Positions 9,801-19,787 of a stretch of DNA of 64,000 nucleotides are shown here, piece by piece. The DNA comes from Euglena gracilis (Eukaryota > Euglenida > Euglenophyceae > Euglenales), in NCBI GenBank assembly GCA_039621445.1, contig CP154955.1, positions 57,630,619 through 57,694,618 of the forward strand, written 5' to 3'. How positions within the stretch are numbered: position 1 is the stretch's first letter; each line of letters starts with the position of its first letter. The notes under the pieces are model-generated. The model made no database searches. It had not been told where the DNA came from and worked only from the letters and a program-made list of their open reading frames with translations. A program made the translations under genes and the position numbers.

Positions 9801-12800
9801 CACAGATGAGGGGCCAATTTGGGAGCATAAATGACTCCAACAGCCTGGGGGGGGGGGGCGATGAGCCAGGGTGGCCAGGAAGGTTTCACCCCGGAACCCC
9901 CCCCGAAAAAGAAAATCCAAATTAATTTTTTTTACAGAATCAAAAAAGCAAAAACCCGCAAAACCCGCAAAAACTTTTTTGCATTCCCCCCTTCCCGATG
10001 TGTGGCCCTGGTCCACACATCGGGGGGGGGGGGGTAGGGGGCCATCCCCACAGTGACATGTGGCAACAGGCCGGGCTTGTTCTGGCCCTGTGCAGGGGCG
10101 GACCACACAGTGACCAGGGCATCGGCGAACATGGATTTGTACCCTTCCATCACCAGCTGGTGCGACCGGGCGATGAGGTCCAGCTTGTTGGAGGAGTTGA
10201 ACTGCGCGGCGGAAGGGAGGCACATTCCCACCAGGCCCAAGCTCAAACAACGTTCAAAAAACTGTTGCCCTGTGCCCCCCAAAGAGGGGAAAAACAATCG
10301 GCCAACGACCATGTTAAGTTTTTGCTTAAGGACCCCGGGGGTCCATTTGCTAACCATTTTACTAACCACTGGAAAAAAGCCATTTTCTAGACCCCTCCTC
10401 CCTGGGGGTCCCCCCGGCTGAAAAAAAAATGCCTCTGGCACTATACACATGATTTGATACACATGATTCTGTGACAAAAAAAATTGCAAAATCCCCAAAA
10501 ATTGCCAAAAACAGGCAGTTTGACAGGTGTGGGGTTCAAAAAATTCTTTTTCCAGCGCTTGGCATGTGGCATCATTGGGGAGACTTATCAACCATTTGGC
10601 CCTCCTAGCAGACCCCCCCCCCCGCCCAGGGGTCCACTAGGAATTCTACAATCCGAAAAAATTTGGCAGCTGCAGTCAGGTGCTCCCCCCTGGGGGAGGG
10701 GGCACTGCAAACCCTTCAGCAGAAACCTGCCTACAACCCCCGGTTAAAGGGAAACTGACAGTTGCTTGAGAGACATGATAAAATGGATTTTTGAGAGAGA
10801 AAAAGAACAACAAAAATGCTTCCCGGTGAGATGTTAAATTAACCGAAATTTCTGTGTTTCTTTGAGAGATTTTCATGGCACGTCTGCTTGGAAAGGCGCA
10901 ATATGTTGGATTATTTCCCAATGAGGTACCAGTTTGCAAGGAAAAATTCAGCTTGACACTTGGCTGGTGAAAAGTTTTGTCGGGGGGTTTTTTTAAAGAC
11001 TTTTGAAAAGTATGTTGAGGCATTTTGGGCAGAATTTTTTCAGGTTTTTTTAACGTTTTTTTTCAGGCGCTTTTAAATAATAATAAACCTGGGTTGGTCC
11101 GACCCGCCCCCCAGTTCTCCCTTGGGGCTCCCTCCTCCCCCCAGTTCTTAAAAAAAAGACTGCCCCTGGCGCAACTGGGGGGGGGACACCCTGGGGGTGG
11201 GTGAGGTTGAAAAATGCATTTTTTCGAGTTGGTGGATTGACAATGTTCCAGCGATGCCAGAAATGATTTTTTCCCAATATGAGTTGTTTTTGCTGAGTTT
11301 TTGTGACTTCGCTTTTGCCTGAAAATTGGCGCTCCCCAAAAGCACGAAAATGCCTGATGGGTGGGGGGGGGGCGAACCCCCCACCCACAGGGTAAGGAAG
11401 GCAAGGGGGTTAAGACAGAGTGGGATTGCAATATTGTTGCGAATATTGTTGCGCAATCTTGTTTCAGCCGAGAACTCAATTCAAGACAAACTTCCAAAGC
11501 CTTCAAACCGACCACCTCAAAATTTTTTTCGATCTGATCATCAAATGATTCTTCAGATCATTCCCATTGGATGAAAAATTGGCCTCTGAAATGGGGGACT
11601 ACTGATGTTTCATCCAGGGATTCTATTGAGACCGGCCACCCACCAACCCAGGGGTTGCCCCTCCCCCCCTCCCCTGGAGGTGCGAAGCGCCAAAAATTTA
11701 TTTAGAACCCCAAAATTGACCCCAAAAAGTGGGCCCCCCCCAGACCCATCCAGACCAGCCTGCCCCTCGCCCTCCCTGGGGTCCAATCTTTTCAAATGAA
11801 TCAATCCCCATGGAAACAGGGATTTTGAAAAGATTGGGGAATCGATGCTGAATTGATATCCATTGTATTCCTTCCACATTCCCTCAAATAAAGGCAACAA
11901 AATTTTTGAAAATATTTAATTGTCACTTTTTTTTACAAATAAAATAACAATGAAAACAAAACCATGGGAGACAAGAATTACGGGAGCAGATAAAAGATTT
12001 AATTTTGAAAAATATTATGTGAAACTCAACATTTCAGGGAAGATGGTGGTATTATTTTTTTTTCAATTGTAATGAAATTTGTGGCAAAACGCAACTCAAA
12101 ATTTCAAAAAAAAAGCCAAAATATATTTCTGGTGGTCTTTTTTTTGTGAGTGTTCAATTCAAACCCCAAGGATTGACAAAATTGCATAACCCTGTCTTTT
12201 TGTGTGTGAAATATGACAACCCTGAGAGTGGCTCCCCAAAGGGCGTAGGAAAAATACACTGGACAAAAATTACAAGGAAAACATGCGGAAATCGGGGTGG
12301 ACTCCCATATTTTTCTTGTTCGACTGTGAAGCTAACTTATGTTGATGACATTTTAACTTTTTTAAAAAAGAATATCAAAAAGTAAGATTTCTTGTGAAAA
12401 TCCTTTTGGAACTAAAATTAAGGATATCCACCATTTCCAGGGGGGGGGGATTGATATCAGAGGCCTTCAGCAAAAACTTCGGAAAAAATTGCGGGAAAAT
12501 TGCGGAATAATTGATATCAGGAATGTACATTTCTGCTGGAGGGGGCTTTGAAAAAATTTACAAATTTGGTCATTTTGCAACATAAGCGCAAATTTTGAGC
12601 AGGTGCTCACATTTTTTTCCCCAACAAAACATCCAAAAAAACACGAGTTTTGTAATTTTGGGAACATGCTGATTCTGGGAATATGGAATTTCTTAGGTTT
12701 AAAACTTAAAAACGGCAAAAAAACCCCGAAAATTTTGGTTGCAGGAAAAAATCTGGTCCAACGCGGAATTTTTAAAAATCGAAAACTATTTTCCAACAGA

Positions 12801-13752
12801 AATTGGGGGGAACCCCCCAAAAAAGGGCCCAGAAATCAAATTTGAAATGATTTCATCGTCAAACAAAGCCCCCTCAAAAAACTTACCCTCGATGAAAAAT
12901 TCTTTTAAGAAAAAACGTGTTTTCTCTTTTAAAAAAAATCTGTGGGTGGGGGAGGACCATCTCAGCAGATGCACAAAGTCGTTGATGGAGCATTGAGAAG
13001 CACCTGGCTCACAACATCGGCACCGAACAGATAGCCAGCACCCCGGGGGCTGAGGCCCCAGCCATCAATGTCCTCGGGGTCGGACCACAAAAGGTCGCAC
13101 ATGGCCCCATCATGAGGCACCTAAATGACGACATAGGGGATTTAAAAGGCACCATCAAAAATGTGCATCACTGCAAAATTGCTTTTCAAAGCCTGCTGGT
13201 GTCACTGGTGTTGAAGGGGGGGTTTGTTTGTCGGGATGATTCAAAATACTGCGTCATGAAATACAGGATCAAGACAACCTGAAATTTGAGCAAATTTCCG
13301 GTGTGGTGTAAATCCTGCCCATTCAGAATGACTCATTGGGAAATATCTTCCAAATCAAGAACTAAAAACAACCCACGCCAATAAATCTTTGAGCAAAATC
13401 CCACATCCATCCTCGGGCTTTCCTTCACCTCGGACAAATCGGACAAATACTTTTTGTTGTGACATAAACTGCCGCCTCCATGTCGTGGTCAGGGAATTTC
13501 TTAAGCCGGAGGGTACCCTACCCCGGGGGGGGGGGGGTCCAGCCAGCCAGCAGCTCAAATCCAGCCAGCAGCCCAAATTCGGGCTGGGAGCCCCCCCTGT
13601 CGGTTGAATTGGCGGGGAATGGGGGTGAAACAGAGATGATTCGGGATCCAGTCGCGAGCGACTGGAAAAGAAACCCAGGCCAGGGGTTTTTTTAAGACCG
13701 GGGGGGGGGGGGGGGGGGCGCCCCAACCCACCCACCCCCTGGGGGGGGGGGG

Positions 13753-13787
<35 letters not shown>

Positions 13788-13913
13788 CCACAAAAAAATG
13801 GCCGAAAATCGCGAAAAGTGCTAAAAATAGAATTTTTCGGCGCCTGCGGCGCCGAAAAGTATATCCCACCCCCCCTCCGGGGGGACCCCCGGGGGGGGGG
13901 GGGGGCCGGCCGC

Positions 13914-13946
<33 letters not shown>

Positions 13947-16900
13947 GGGCCAAACTTTAAAAAATCCCTGACCCAGGCCCATGAATGGGGGCAGGGTCAT
14001 GGTGATGATTCACGGTTCTCATGACCTACCCAGGTGCCAGGTGGAGGGGTGAGGGGGGGGGTTCTACCCTCCTTTTTCTTGCTGGTGTTAACTTCGCTAA
14101 CTCTGAAGAGATAAGAACTCAGCCCCCCCCCCCCCCACTTGACCCTGGGGGGATTGCTGGGCTAGGCCCCGGACACCATTTTGGCCATTTTGGTTAACAC
14201 GCCTGGCCCAAAACGGCCAATTTTGCCTGGCCCAAAACGGTCTTTTTGAACTTTGGGGGAGGGATTCAAATTTTGAAATGAAGCAAAATCAGAGGAAATG
14301 TCTGACAAAAATGAGGCCCTAGCCAACCAACCATGGTTTGTGTTTCTCCCCAACTCTTCCTGTTACCCGAGCTGCAGCTCATTTCGACAAATTTGCACTG
14401 CTTTGGCCTGTTTTGGGCTGTTTTCAAACAAAGCCCTGGGAACGCCCCATCTAACGGCATTTTGATTTCCATGTAACTCCACGGCTGGCCCGAGTTATAG
14501 ACGTTTTTAAGGGTGTTTCTGTCTTTTTGGCTTTGTTTCGACTAGGCAGTTTTGGCCATTTCGGGGTCAAAAAATCGAAAATTTCATGATAAACCCCCCA
14601 GGGGTATTGTTTTTTTCGCCCGAAGTCCCTGCCCGAGGGGGGGTTGATATTGGGGGGGGATGGCTCCCCAAAGTTCTGGAAATTTTGTGAAGTCCCACAG
14701 GACCCAAAATAGCACCCCAAACTCCCTTTTTGGTCTTTCTCATGAAATATAGCATTTTTTGGAGACAGATGATCCAGAAAGATCAATTTTTCGTAATTTA
14801 TTGTCAAAGATTGTTATTTTTTAACCTCATTTTCAGGGACGGGGATTAACTCGGTCATCGAAGTCCCGGCCCAGGGGGGGGGTTATTATTTGGGCGATTG
14901 ATATGACGATCCTGGAGGTCAGGCCGACCCCTGGAGGTCGACAGAAACAGCCAATGAACCGCATTACCCCCCTTTTTCAAAGGAATTTTGACTGTAGGTT
15001 GACCTGGTCGGCCCGACCTGTTTGTCTTACCGACCATGTGGTCGGTAGAAACGACCGCCATGGTTTTCCATTTCAAAAGCATCCAAACCGTTGGCCAACC
15101 CCTGTGGAACATACACAGGGGCTATTTTGCCTACCAAGTTCATCAGGGTGCACGTTTCGGCAATCCTTGCTTGTTAACATTTATTTTTTGAATATGGGAC
15201 GTTTTTTGACAGTTTCAAGGTGATTCCAATGTGTTTCTGTGCATTTTGAGTCAAATTTTACTGAATCAAATTTTGAGGGGGTGCCAAAAAGGGGGGGGGG
15301 GTGATGCGGTTGATTGGTGGTTGGGCCGACCTGGTCGGCCCGACCTCCAAATGGTCGATAAGCCGGCCCGACCTCTGGGATCCCCTCACCTCGCAGAGAG
15401 CTTCCTGAGAACACTGGAAACCTTCTGAGCCAGGGGGGAACATTTCGGAGAAGAACAGTATATCAATAAAAAGAATTCATCCGTGGCAAAGCCAGTTGCA
15501 CCCAACAAACACCCGAATTACACCCAGGGAATTTCTTAAGGCCCCCCCCCCGGGTGGCAAAAAGGCTGCTGGCTGGATTTGAGCTGCTGGCTGGCCCCCC
15601 CCCCCCCCGGGGGGGAGGGGGGGTCCGGGGCTGGAGGGGGCTGGGCTGGGCTGGGTCGGTGAAAGACAAAATTTTCTAACACATTTTTGCCATTTTCGAC
15701 ATTTTGGTGGATGGAGCTAGATCAAGGCTGGGGGCTGTGATAGAGGAATCTGTGGTGAGGGGAAAAAATGCAGGGATAGGTGAGCTGGGCAGCCCAGTTG
15801 GCTGGCCGGGGGGGGGGGGGGGGCTCCCAGCCCGAATTTGGGCTGCGGGCTGGATTTGAGCTGCTGGCTGGCTGGACCCCCCCCCCCGGGGGGTGGGGTA
15901 CTCTCCGGCTTAAGAAATTCCCTGTACCCACCCCCTTGTCTGAAAATTTGCAAAAGAAAATTGACGGGAACACTTGGTGTGGGGGGGTTGGACCCAATCA
16001 TCCATAGCCAATCATCCGCACGGAGCCATTTGGGGGGGTCACCCCCCTCCCCCTAAAGCGTACCCCCCCCAAAGTGGCCAGTTTTTTTTGGGGCGAATCT
16101 TGATTTACCCCCCTCAAAGTGGCCGCTTTCTTTTGGGGCCAAAGGCCAGAATTTGACCCCCCCCCCCCAAAGTGTCCCCCGCCCAGAGTGGCCGTTTTGG
16201 GGTCTTTGAAGGGGGTGAGGGTAATTGGGGGGGGGGAATTATTTGGGGGGAGGGTTCATCTCCAAAATGGTGGGCACAAAAGAAATCGCTGTTGCCTGGC
16301 CAAATACAGCCTGAAAATTTCAAAATATCTCCAAAGTGGTGGGGGAATGAAAGGAATTCACTGGGGACCTGAAATAAAGCCCTCTCAACACGGAGGGGGG
16401 GTGGGTTGGACCCCCCTCCTACCTCGAAACTGACATGGACCAGTAAATTTTTTGGTTTTGTGGACTAGCAAAGGCCCAGAGACCAGGCCAAAATTGGGCA
16501 AAAATCCCTGATTTTGTTGAAAATAAACCCATGCTCATTTTTTGAACACCTTTTCCACAAAAATCGACCGACACTAACGGTTAACGGTTTCAGCAGGGGC
16601 GCCGACGCAAACGAAGCGAGCCGCCTGGGTTGGGCCGTGCTGACGGTCCGCCGGTAGCCACATGCCCCCCCGGGGGGGAGTCTGGACGTCAAAGAGATGA
16701 TGATGCAGCAGATGTTTGAGGCAAATTGGCCAAGCCCAGCTGCAGCACCCCGGGGGAGGGGGGAGGTGCTAGCCCTGCAGCCACTTTTTGCTGGGTCCAG
16801 CCCAAAATTTTTGACCCGGACGAAATTTTTTTTTTGGAAAAAGTGTTCCAAACGGCCAAAATTGTTGTGTTGGGGGAAACTGTGTTTTGCAGGACACTTT

Positions 16901-19454
16901 TGGAGGGAGTTGTCCGATTTGTTCAGCTGTCCAGCTGGGGGCAGCCCAAGTTCGTATCATGTCACCATCAGGCAGGTTAGGTCAGCATGACACAAAACCT
17001 TGTCTTCAATTCTCTGCTTTTTTCTAGTTTTTGCCCAGTTCTGGGTCTCGTGGGGGTGCATCACACAATAACAGAAGCCTAGATTTTGCCTTGGATGATC
17101 CAATTTGGTTGTGGGATCAAGTTGGCACCGCATTCCCGTCCCCAGGTCCCCCAACTCTTGCCCAGACACCATTTGGTTCTTGTCAGGGTTTGGGTTAGGG
17201 TAGGGTCAAGGTCAGGGTCAGGGTCGGGTGGTGGCGAACAAGTGCCCACAATTCTTGATATATGTGCAGTTTATTCTGAACAACTCCTCAAAACTGTTCC
17301 TTTTGAACAACATTTGGCACTTGTCTGTTATGGTTCGACGGACCCCCCCCCCTTTCGGTTATGGTACGACGCCATCTGTTCCTCTTCAACTGTCTGCACA
17401 GGGTTGTTGGGAGGGATAGGGTTAGGGTTCAGAGTTGTAATGGTGTAGATTTGGCCTTTTTTTGAATTAGACTGAATTTGGGCAAATTGCCCTGTTTCTC
17501 CATGTTCAGTATGGCAAATCCCTTTTGGGGCTGAATGGGCAGCACGCTTTATCTTTCCACCCCCCTGCCTGTCTGCCGCCTTTGGGTTTCCTTGTGTGTG
17601 CCAAGGTGCGGCAGGGCCATTCCAAACCCTAACCCTTCAAATAACCCCAAAAAACCACCGGCCGAGACGGGTCCCGACATATGGGTCTCTGACCGTTCAA
17701 AGGTGTCGTACCATAACTCATAACTGAAAGGGGGGGGTCCGTCGTACCATAACAGACAAGTACCCAACATTTTGCCTCTCAAAAACTTTCAAGGTTTACC
17801 AAAATATCTTCGGTACTTATCTGTTATCGCACGACATACCCCCCCCCTTTCGGTTATCGCACGACACCTTATTTTTGGTCTTATTGGGTTATTTTAAGGA
17901 GTAGGGTTAGGTGCGTACAGGCCATGTTGCGCTACATGGCCACGTTGCGCTACATGGCCACGTTGCACTACATGGCCACGTTGCGCTACCTGGCCAGGTA
18001 GCGCTATTATGGGGTTATTGAAGGAGTAGGGTTAGGTGCGCTAATGGCCACGTTGCGCTACATGGCCACGTTGCGCTACCTGGCCATGTAGCGCAACGTG
18101 GCCATGCAGCGCAACGTGGCCATGTAGCGCAACATGGCATGTGCGCACCTAACCCTATTCCTTTAAATAACCCTAAATAACCCAAAAAAAGGGTGTCGTG
18201 CGATAACCGAAAGGGGGGGGGGTATGTCGTGCGATAACAGATAAGTACCATATCTTCATTTGGTATTTCTTCACTTCACAGAAAAAACTTTTGTCCGGAA
18301 CTTCTGAAAATTTGCCCCCCCCCCCCCTGTTTGCTAAGGGGGTGGAGGAGGGTGAGCGTGAAGTAACCCCAAATACTGCTTTAACTTCCCATCGAATATC
18401 CTCTCTGTTCAACCCAGAATGAGAAAAATAGGACCCATCTGAACATCGGGCTCGAGGAACCCGCTCCCTGTTTTATAAACCTGTGCAAAATCAAAATTGG
18501 GGGGGGGGGCAAATGCTTGGGTCTTAGTTGCTTCACCGCTGGGACAGAAATTTTGCCAATTTCTTTCGGCAATGCATTGGGAAATAGGTTGCTTTTCTGG
18601 GTGCATTTTAAATTTACCAATGGTGGAACAAAATCGTTCCAATTTATTTTTGTGAATTTCGAGGTGCGTCAAATTAACAACGACGTCAATTACGCATTAC
18701 CTTCCATTTTTTTAATTTTAATTGTTGAAAAAAAATTGGAGTTTCAGGATGAAAAAAAAAAGGAAAAAACCAAAGAAGAACAATGCACGATGGGGAAATC
18801 ACACCTCTTGCTTGCGGTCAATGGTACGAATCTGATCCAGGGTGTTAATGGATGGTGACAATCCAGCATGGACACAGAACACTTTCTCCTCAACCAAAGC
18901 TGCAAGTGGCAGATAATCAAAAACTTCAGTGCAATATCTCCACACGTTCACACTACCATACTTCCGGAGGCACTCATCATAGAATCCATATACCTGAAAA
19001 TCGGGAGTGTGAAAAATTCAACAGATCAAGCTCTAGTGCACCTGAGTGATCTGCCTGCTTTCATGGTTACCACGAGTGAGAACCACCCTGTCAGGGAATC
19101 GCACTTTCAGGCACAAAAGTAGGAGAAAGGTCTCAACACTGTAAAAGCCTCTGTCAACAAAGTCACCCATAAACACGTAGTTTGTGTCAGGGATGTTGCC
19201 TCCAACGCGGAATAACTCCTTGAGATCATAAAATTGTCCTGACAAAAATCGGAATTTTGGAAGATTCATAATGTTGGGTACAGATTACCATGAATATCAC
19301 CGACAATTGTGCAGGGAGCATTGACTTTCTGCACGTTCCCTTCGTCAATGAGGAGTTCACGAGCTTTCACACAAAGCTGCTTGACCTCTGATTCCTTGAT
19401 AATTTGGCAGTTGCCAAGCATTTCGATGTGTTTGTCTAGATCTGCTTCCGACAT
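6744..19454 (-). CDS. PPP4C: Protein phosphatase 4 catalytic subunit (split gene)
   Basis: Serine/threonine phosphatase of the PPP family, a binuclear metal enzyme that works with PP4 regulatory subunits in the nucleus and cytoplasm. Six exons on the minus strand are joined in frame: 19454-19289, 19238-19042, 18993-18805, 13120-13004, 10201-10094 and 6840-6744, giving about 291 of the usual ~307 residues. The metal and catalytic motifs GDIHG, GDFVDRG and RGNHESR are intact, as are GLSPS and the HQLVMEGY block. The C-terminal part ([23 protein letters not shown]) identifies PP4 rather than PP2A or PP6. The first ATG at 19454 was chosen because [13 protein letters not shown] matches the family start. 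Exon 6 ends at a strong GAAG/GTGAGA donor, and the final exon (GIPSKK...DYFL type) was not found and may lie beyond the left edge. The long introns are packed with transposable elements. Confidence 0.93.
7021..7278. mobile_element. hAT-type MITE, copy 1 (perfect 8-bp duplication)
   Basis: Starts CAGGGGTTTTTTAAGACCGG and ends with the inverted form ...AAAAAAACCCCTG. It is flanked on both sides by GCACACAT (7013-7020 and 7279-7286). Inside are C/G homopolymer blocks and a central hairpin CGGCGCCTGCGGCGCCG. The copy at 13681 is homologous over its full length. No ORF of its own. The 8-bp duplication and the CAGGG end place it in the hAT superfamily. Confidence 0.93.
7661..8604. repeat. Giant near-perfect inverted repeat (464-nt arms, 16-nt loop)
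   Basis: Left arm 7661-8124 and right arm 8141-8604 are reverse complements with only isolated differences, around the loop 8125-8140. Both arms produce the same open frames on opposite strands, such as the one starting [11 protein letters not shown]. The outer ends are ATACAGGTTGCCAAC and its complement. It sits in PPP4C intron 5, so a transcript from either strand would fold into a long double-stranded RNA hairpin. No protein or known element was recognised in the arm. Confidence 0.95.
8745..8842. repeat. AATAAGACCCCC repeat module
   Basis: Two direct copies of AATAAGACCCCCC are followed by TTTCCAGCAACGGACCC and an inverted GGGTCTTATTTGGGGG end. The same module, in the opposite orientation, occurs at 58780-59075, where GGGTCGGTTGCTGGAAAG is present. 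It behaves as a short interspersed element with C-run/G-run termini. Confidence 0.6.
8895..9840. repeat. A-rich, purine-biased low-complexity stretch
   Basis: From about 9200 to 9540 the plus strand is dominated by AAAAATGC/GAAAAA words. This opens long but compositionally trivial frames: Lys-rich on plus, Phe/Cys-rich on minus. The surrounding 300-bp pieces have no recognisable domain. Confidence 0.5.
10094..10201 (-). CDS. PPP4C: PPP4C exon 5
   Basis: Encodes [20 protein letters not shown] followed by [16 protein letters not shown], the phosphatase segment with the conserved [10 protein letters not shown] histidine. The acceptor GCGCAG/TTC is canonical. At the 3' end no GT follows WSAP. 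The next bases are GCACAGGGCCAG, so the border is either GC-type or the edge of the CAGGGCCA element. Confidence 0.92.
10202..13003. other. PPP4C intron 4 (2.8 kb), no gene seen
   Basis: Bounded by a GCCAG/GTGCTT donor and a CCGCGCAG/TTC acceptor on the minus strand. It contains C/G runs near 10610, 11170, 11360, 11660 and 12440, and AT-rich single-copy-looking DNA at 11900-12900. A hairpin-like GTGCGAAGCGCC core with an adjoining ACCCCAAAATTGACCCC (about 11680-11730) recurs near 43910. No second gene recognised. Confidence 0.7.
13004..13120 (-). CDS. PPP4C: PPP4C exon 4
   Basis: Encodes [20 protein letters not shown] followed by [19 protein letters not shown], 39 complete codons in phase 0 on both sides. 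It contains the conserved LLWSDP and GAGYLFG elements of PPP phosphatases. It is isolated by 5.7 kb and 2.8 kb from its neighbouring exons. The donor (CAG/GTGCTT) and acceptor (TTTAG/GTGCC) are canonical. Confidence 0.95.
13681..13970. mobile_element. hAT-type MITE, copy 2 (perfect 8-bp duplication)
   Basis: Starts CAGGGGTTTTTTTAAGACCG and ends TTTAAAAAATCCCTG. It is flanked by ACCCAGGC on both sides (13673-13680 and 13971-13978). Very long G and C runs surround the same central hairpin (CGGCGCCTGCGGCGCCG) as in the copy at 7021. The homopolymer lengths differ strongly between copies, which points to slippage after insertion. Confidence 0.93.
14160..14590. repeat. Dispersed repeat ('ATGAAGCAAAATCAAAGGAAAT' family)
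   Basis: Contains GAACGCCCCATCTA..GGTATTTTGATTTCC followed by AACTCC-CG and AGCCCGAGTTAT. The same order of blocks recurs at 40180-40560 (two tandem copies), more degenerately at 34330-34560, and in part near 16320-16390 and 35005-35060. No coding potential seen; a non-autonomous interspersed repeat of unknown class. Confidence 0.65.
15525..15924. mobile_element. hAT-like MITE with CAGGGAATTTCTTAAG ends
   Basis: Left end CAGGGAATTTCTTAAG, right end CTTAAGAAATTCCCTG, a perfect 16-bp inverted pair. The flanks ATTACACC and TACCCACC match only partly, so the duplication is worn or the copy is composite. A further left end with the same sequence stands at 13490. The interior has C/G runs and GGCTGG-rich sequence shared with 13500-13600. 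Confidence 0.75.
17316..17764. mobile_element. Foldback MITE, copy 1 (8-bp duplication CAACATTT)
   Basis: Termini GGCACTTGTCTGTTATGG and the inverse of GGTACTTGTCTGTTATGG are followed inwards by GACGGACCCCCC and a second GGTTATGGTACGAC block. It is flanked by CAACATTT at 17308-17315 and 17765-17772. The interior contains GGGTTAGGGTT on one side and AACCCTAACCC on the other. About 449 bp, non-coding. Confidence 0.92.
17812..18249. mobile_element. Foldback MITE, copy 2 (8-bp duplication ATATCTTC)
   Basis: Termini GGTACTTATCTGTTATCGCA and its exact inverse are flanked by ATATCTTC at 17804-17811 and 18250-18257. The interior has a palindromic array of GGCCACGTTGCGCTACAT units (about 17920-18130), which change orientation near the middle, and an inverted GGGTTAGGTGCG pair. 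It lies 47 bases from copy 1 and belongs to the same family with diverged termini (GCACGAC instead of GTACGAC). Confidence 0.94.
18805..19454 (-). CDS. PPP4C: PPP4C exons 1-3 (two 48-50 bp introns)
   Basis: Exon 1 19454-19289 begins [13 protein letters not shown] and ends in GDIHG. Intron 1 is 19288-19239 (GTAATC...TCAG, 50 bp). Exon 2 19238-19042 carries [17 protein letters not shown] and [11 protein letters not shown]. Intron 2 is 19041-18994 (48 bp). Exon 3 18993-18805 begins [14 protein letters not shown] and ends IRTIDRKQE. All junctions are GT-AG and the frame is continuous. A CAG precedes the start region (at about 19469), so an upstream non-coding exon is possible. The short introns give the normal intron size of this genome, against which the kilobase gaps stand out. 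Confidence 0.96.
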
Positions 19455-19787
19455 TTCGACAAAATTCTCTGTATACAAAAATATTTTTTTTTATATTTTT
19501 TCCGCATTTTTTTTGAGGAGAAATCTTAAAAAGCATCATGGCGGGTAGAAGGCGCGATAACAACGGAATTCCTAACTGCTTTCCGAGCTTCTTCCCGCGC
19601 TTGGTATTGGCTTTCTGAGTGTCTATTTTTTTTCGTTCGCATATCATGTCGGACAAGTGAAAGCCCCTGGTGGGGTATGTTTTGAAGCCCGAAAATATTG
19701 TTGACAAAACCTGAGGTGTGAATTAGTGGTCACTATCAAGTACAAGTTCAAGCAAGATTCAAGTTCAAGAAGCTCGAGAAGTCCAAA

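Larger units (their letters stand above)
6843..10090 (-). mobile_element. Intron 5 of PPP4C, bounded by CAGGGCCA inverted repeats
   Basis: Read on the minus strand, the interval begins CAGGGCCAGAACAAG at 10090 and ends TTCGGGATGGCCCTG at 6843, so the outer 8 bases are inverted repeats of the hAT-like CAGGG type. Removing the unit plus 8 flanking bases keeps the PPP4C frame (WS[10 protein letters not shown]). The 8-bp flanks (CCCCTGCA and AGCCCAAT) are poorly conserved, so the target duplication is not proven. It contains a nested MITE (7021-7278) and the giant hairpin (7661-8604). Confidence 0.45.
13121..18804. other. PPP4C intron 3 (5.7 kb), transposon-filled
   Basis: Canonical minus-strand GT (GAG/GTGTGA) and AG (TTTAG/GTGCC) borders. 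It carries the MITE at 13681, CAGGGAATTTC-type element ends at 13490 and 15525-15924, a dispersed repeat at 14160-14590 and the two foldback elements at 17316 and 17812. The remaining pieces contain no recognisable coding exon. Confidence 0.85.

Noticed and set aside
19042-19454. PP2A or PP6 catalytic subunit instead of PP4
   Set aside because: The start [33 protein letters not shown] and the C-terminal [10 protein letters not shown]...FEAAPE fit PP4; the PP2A tail (…TPDYFL context) and PP6 IASIM do not.
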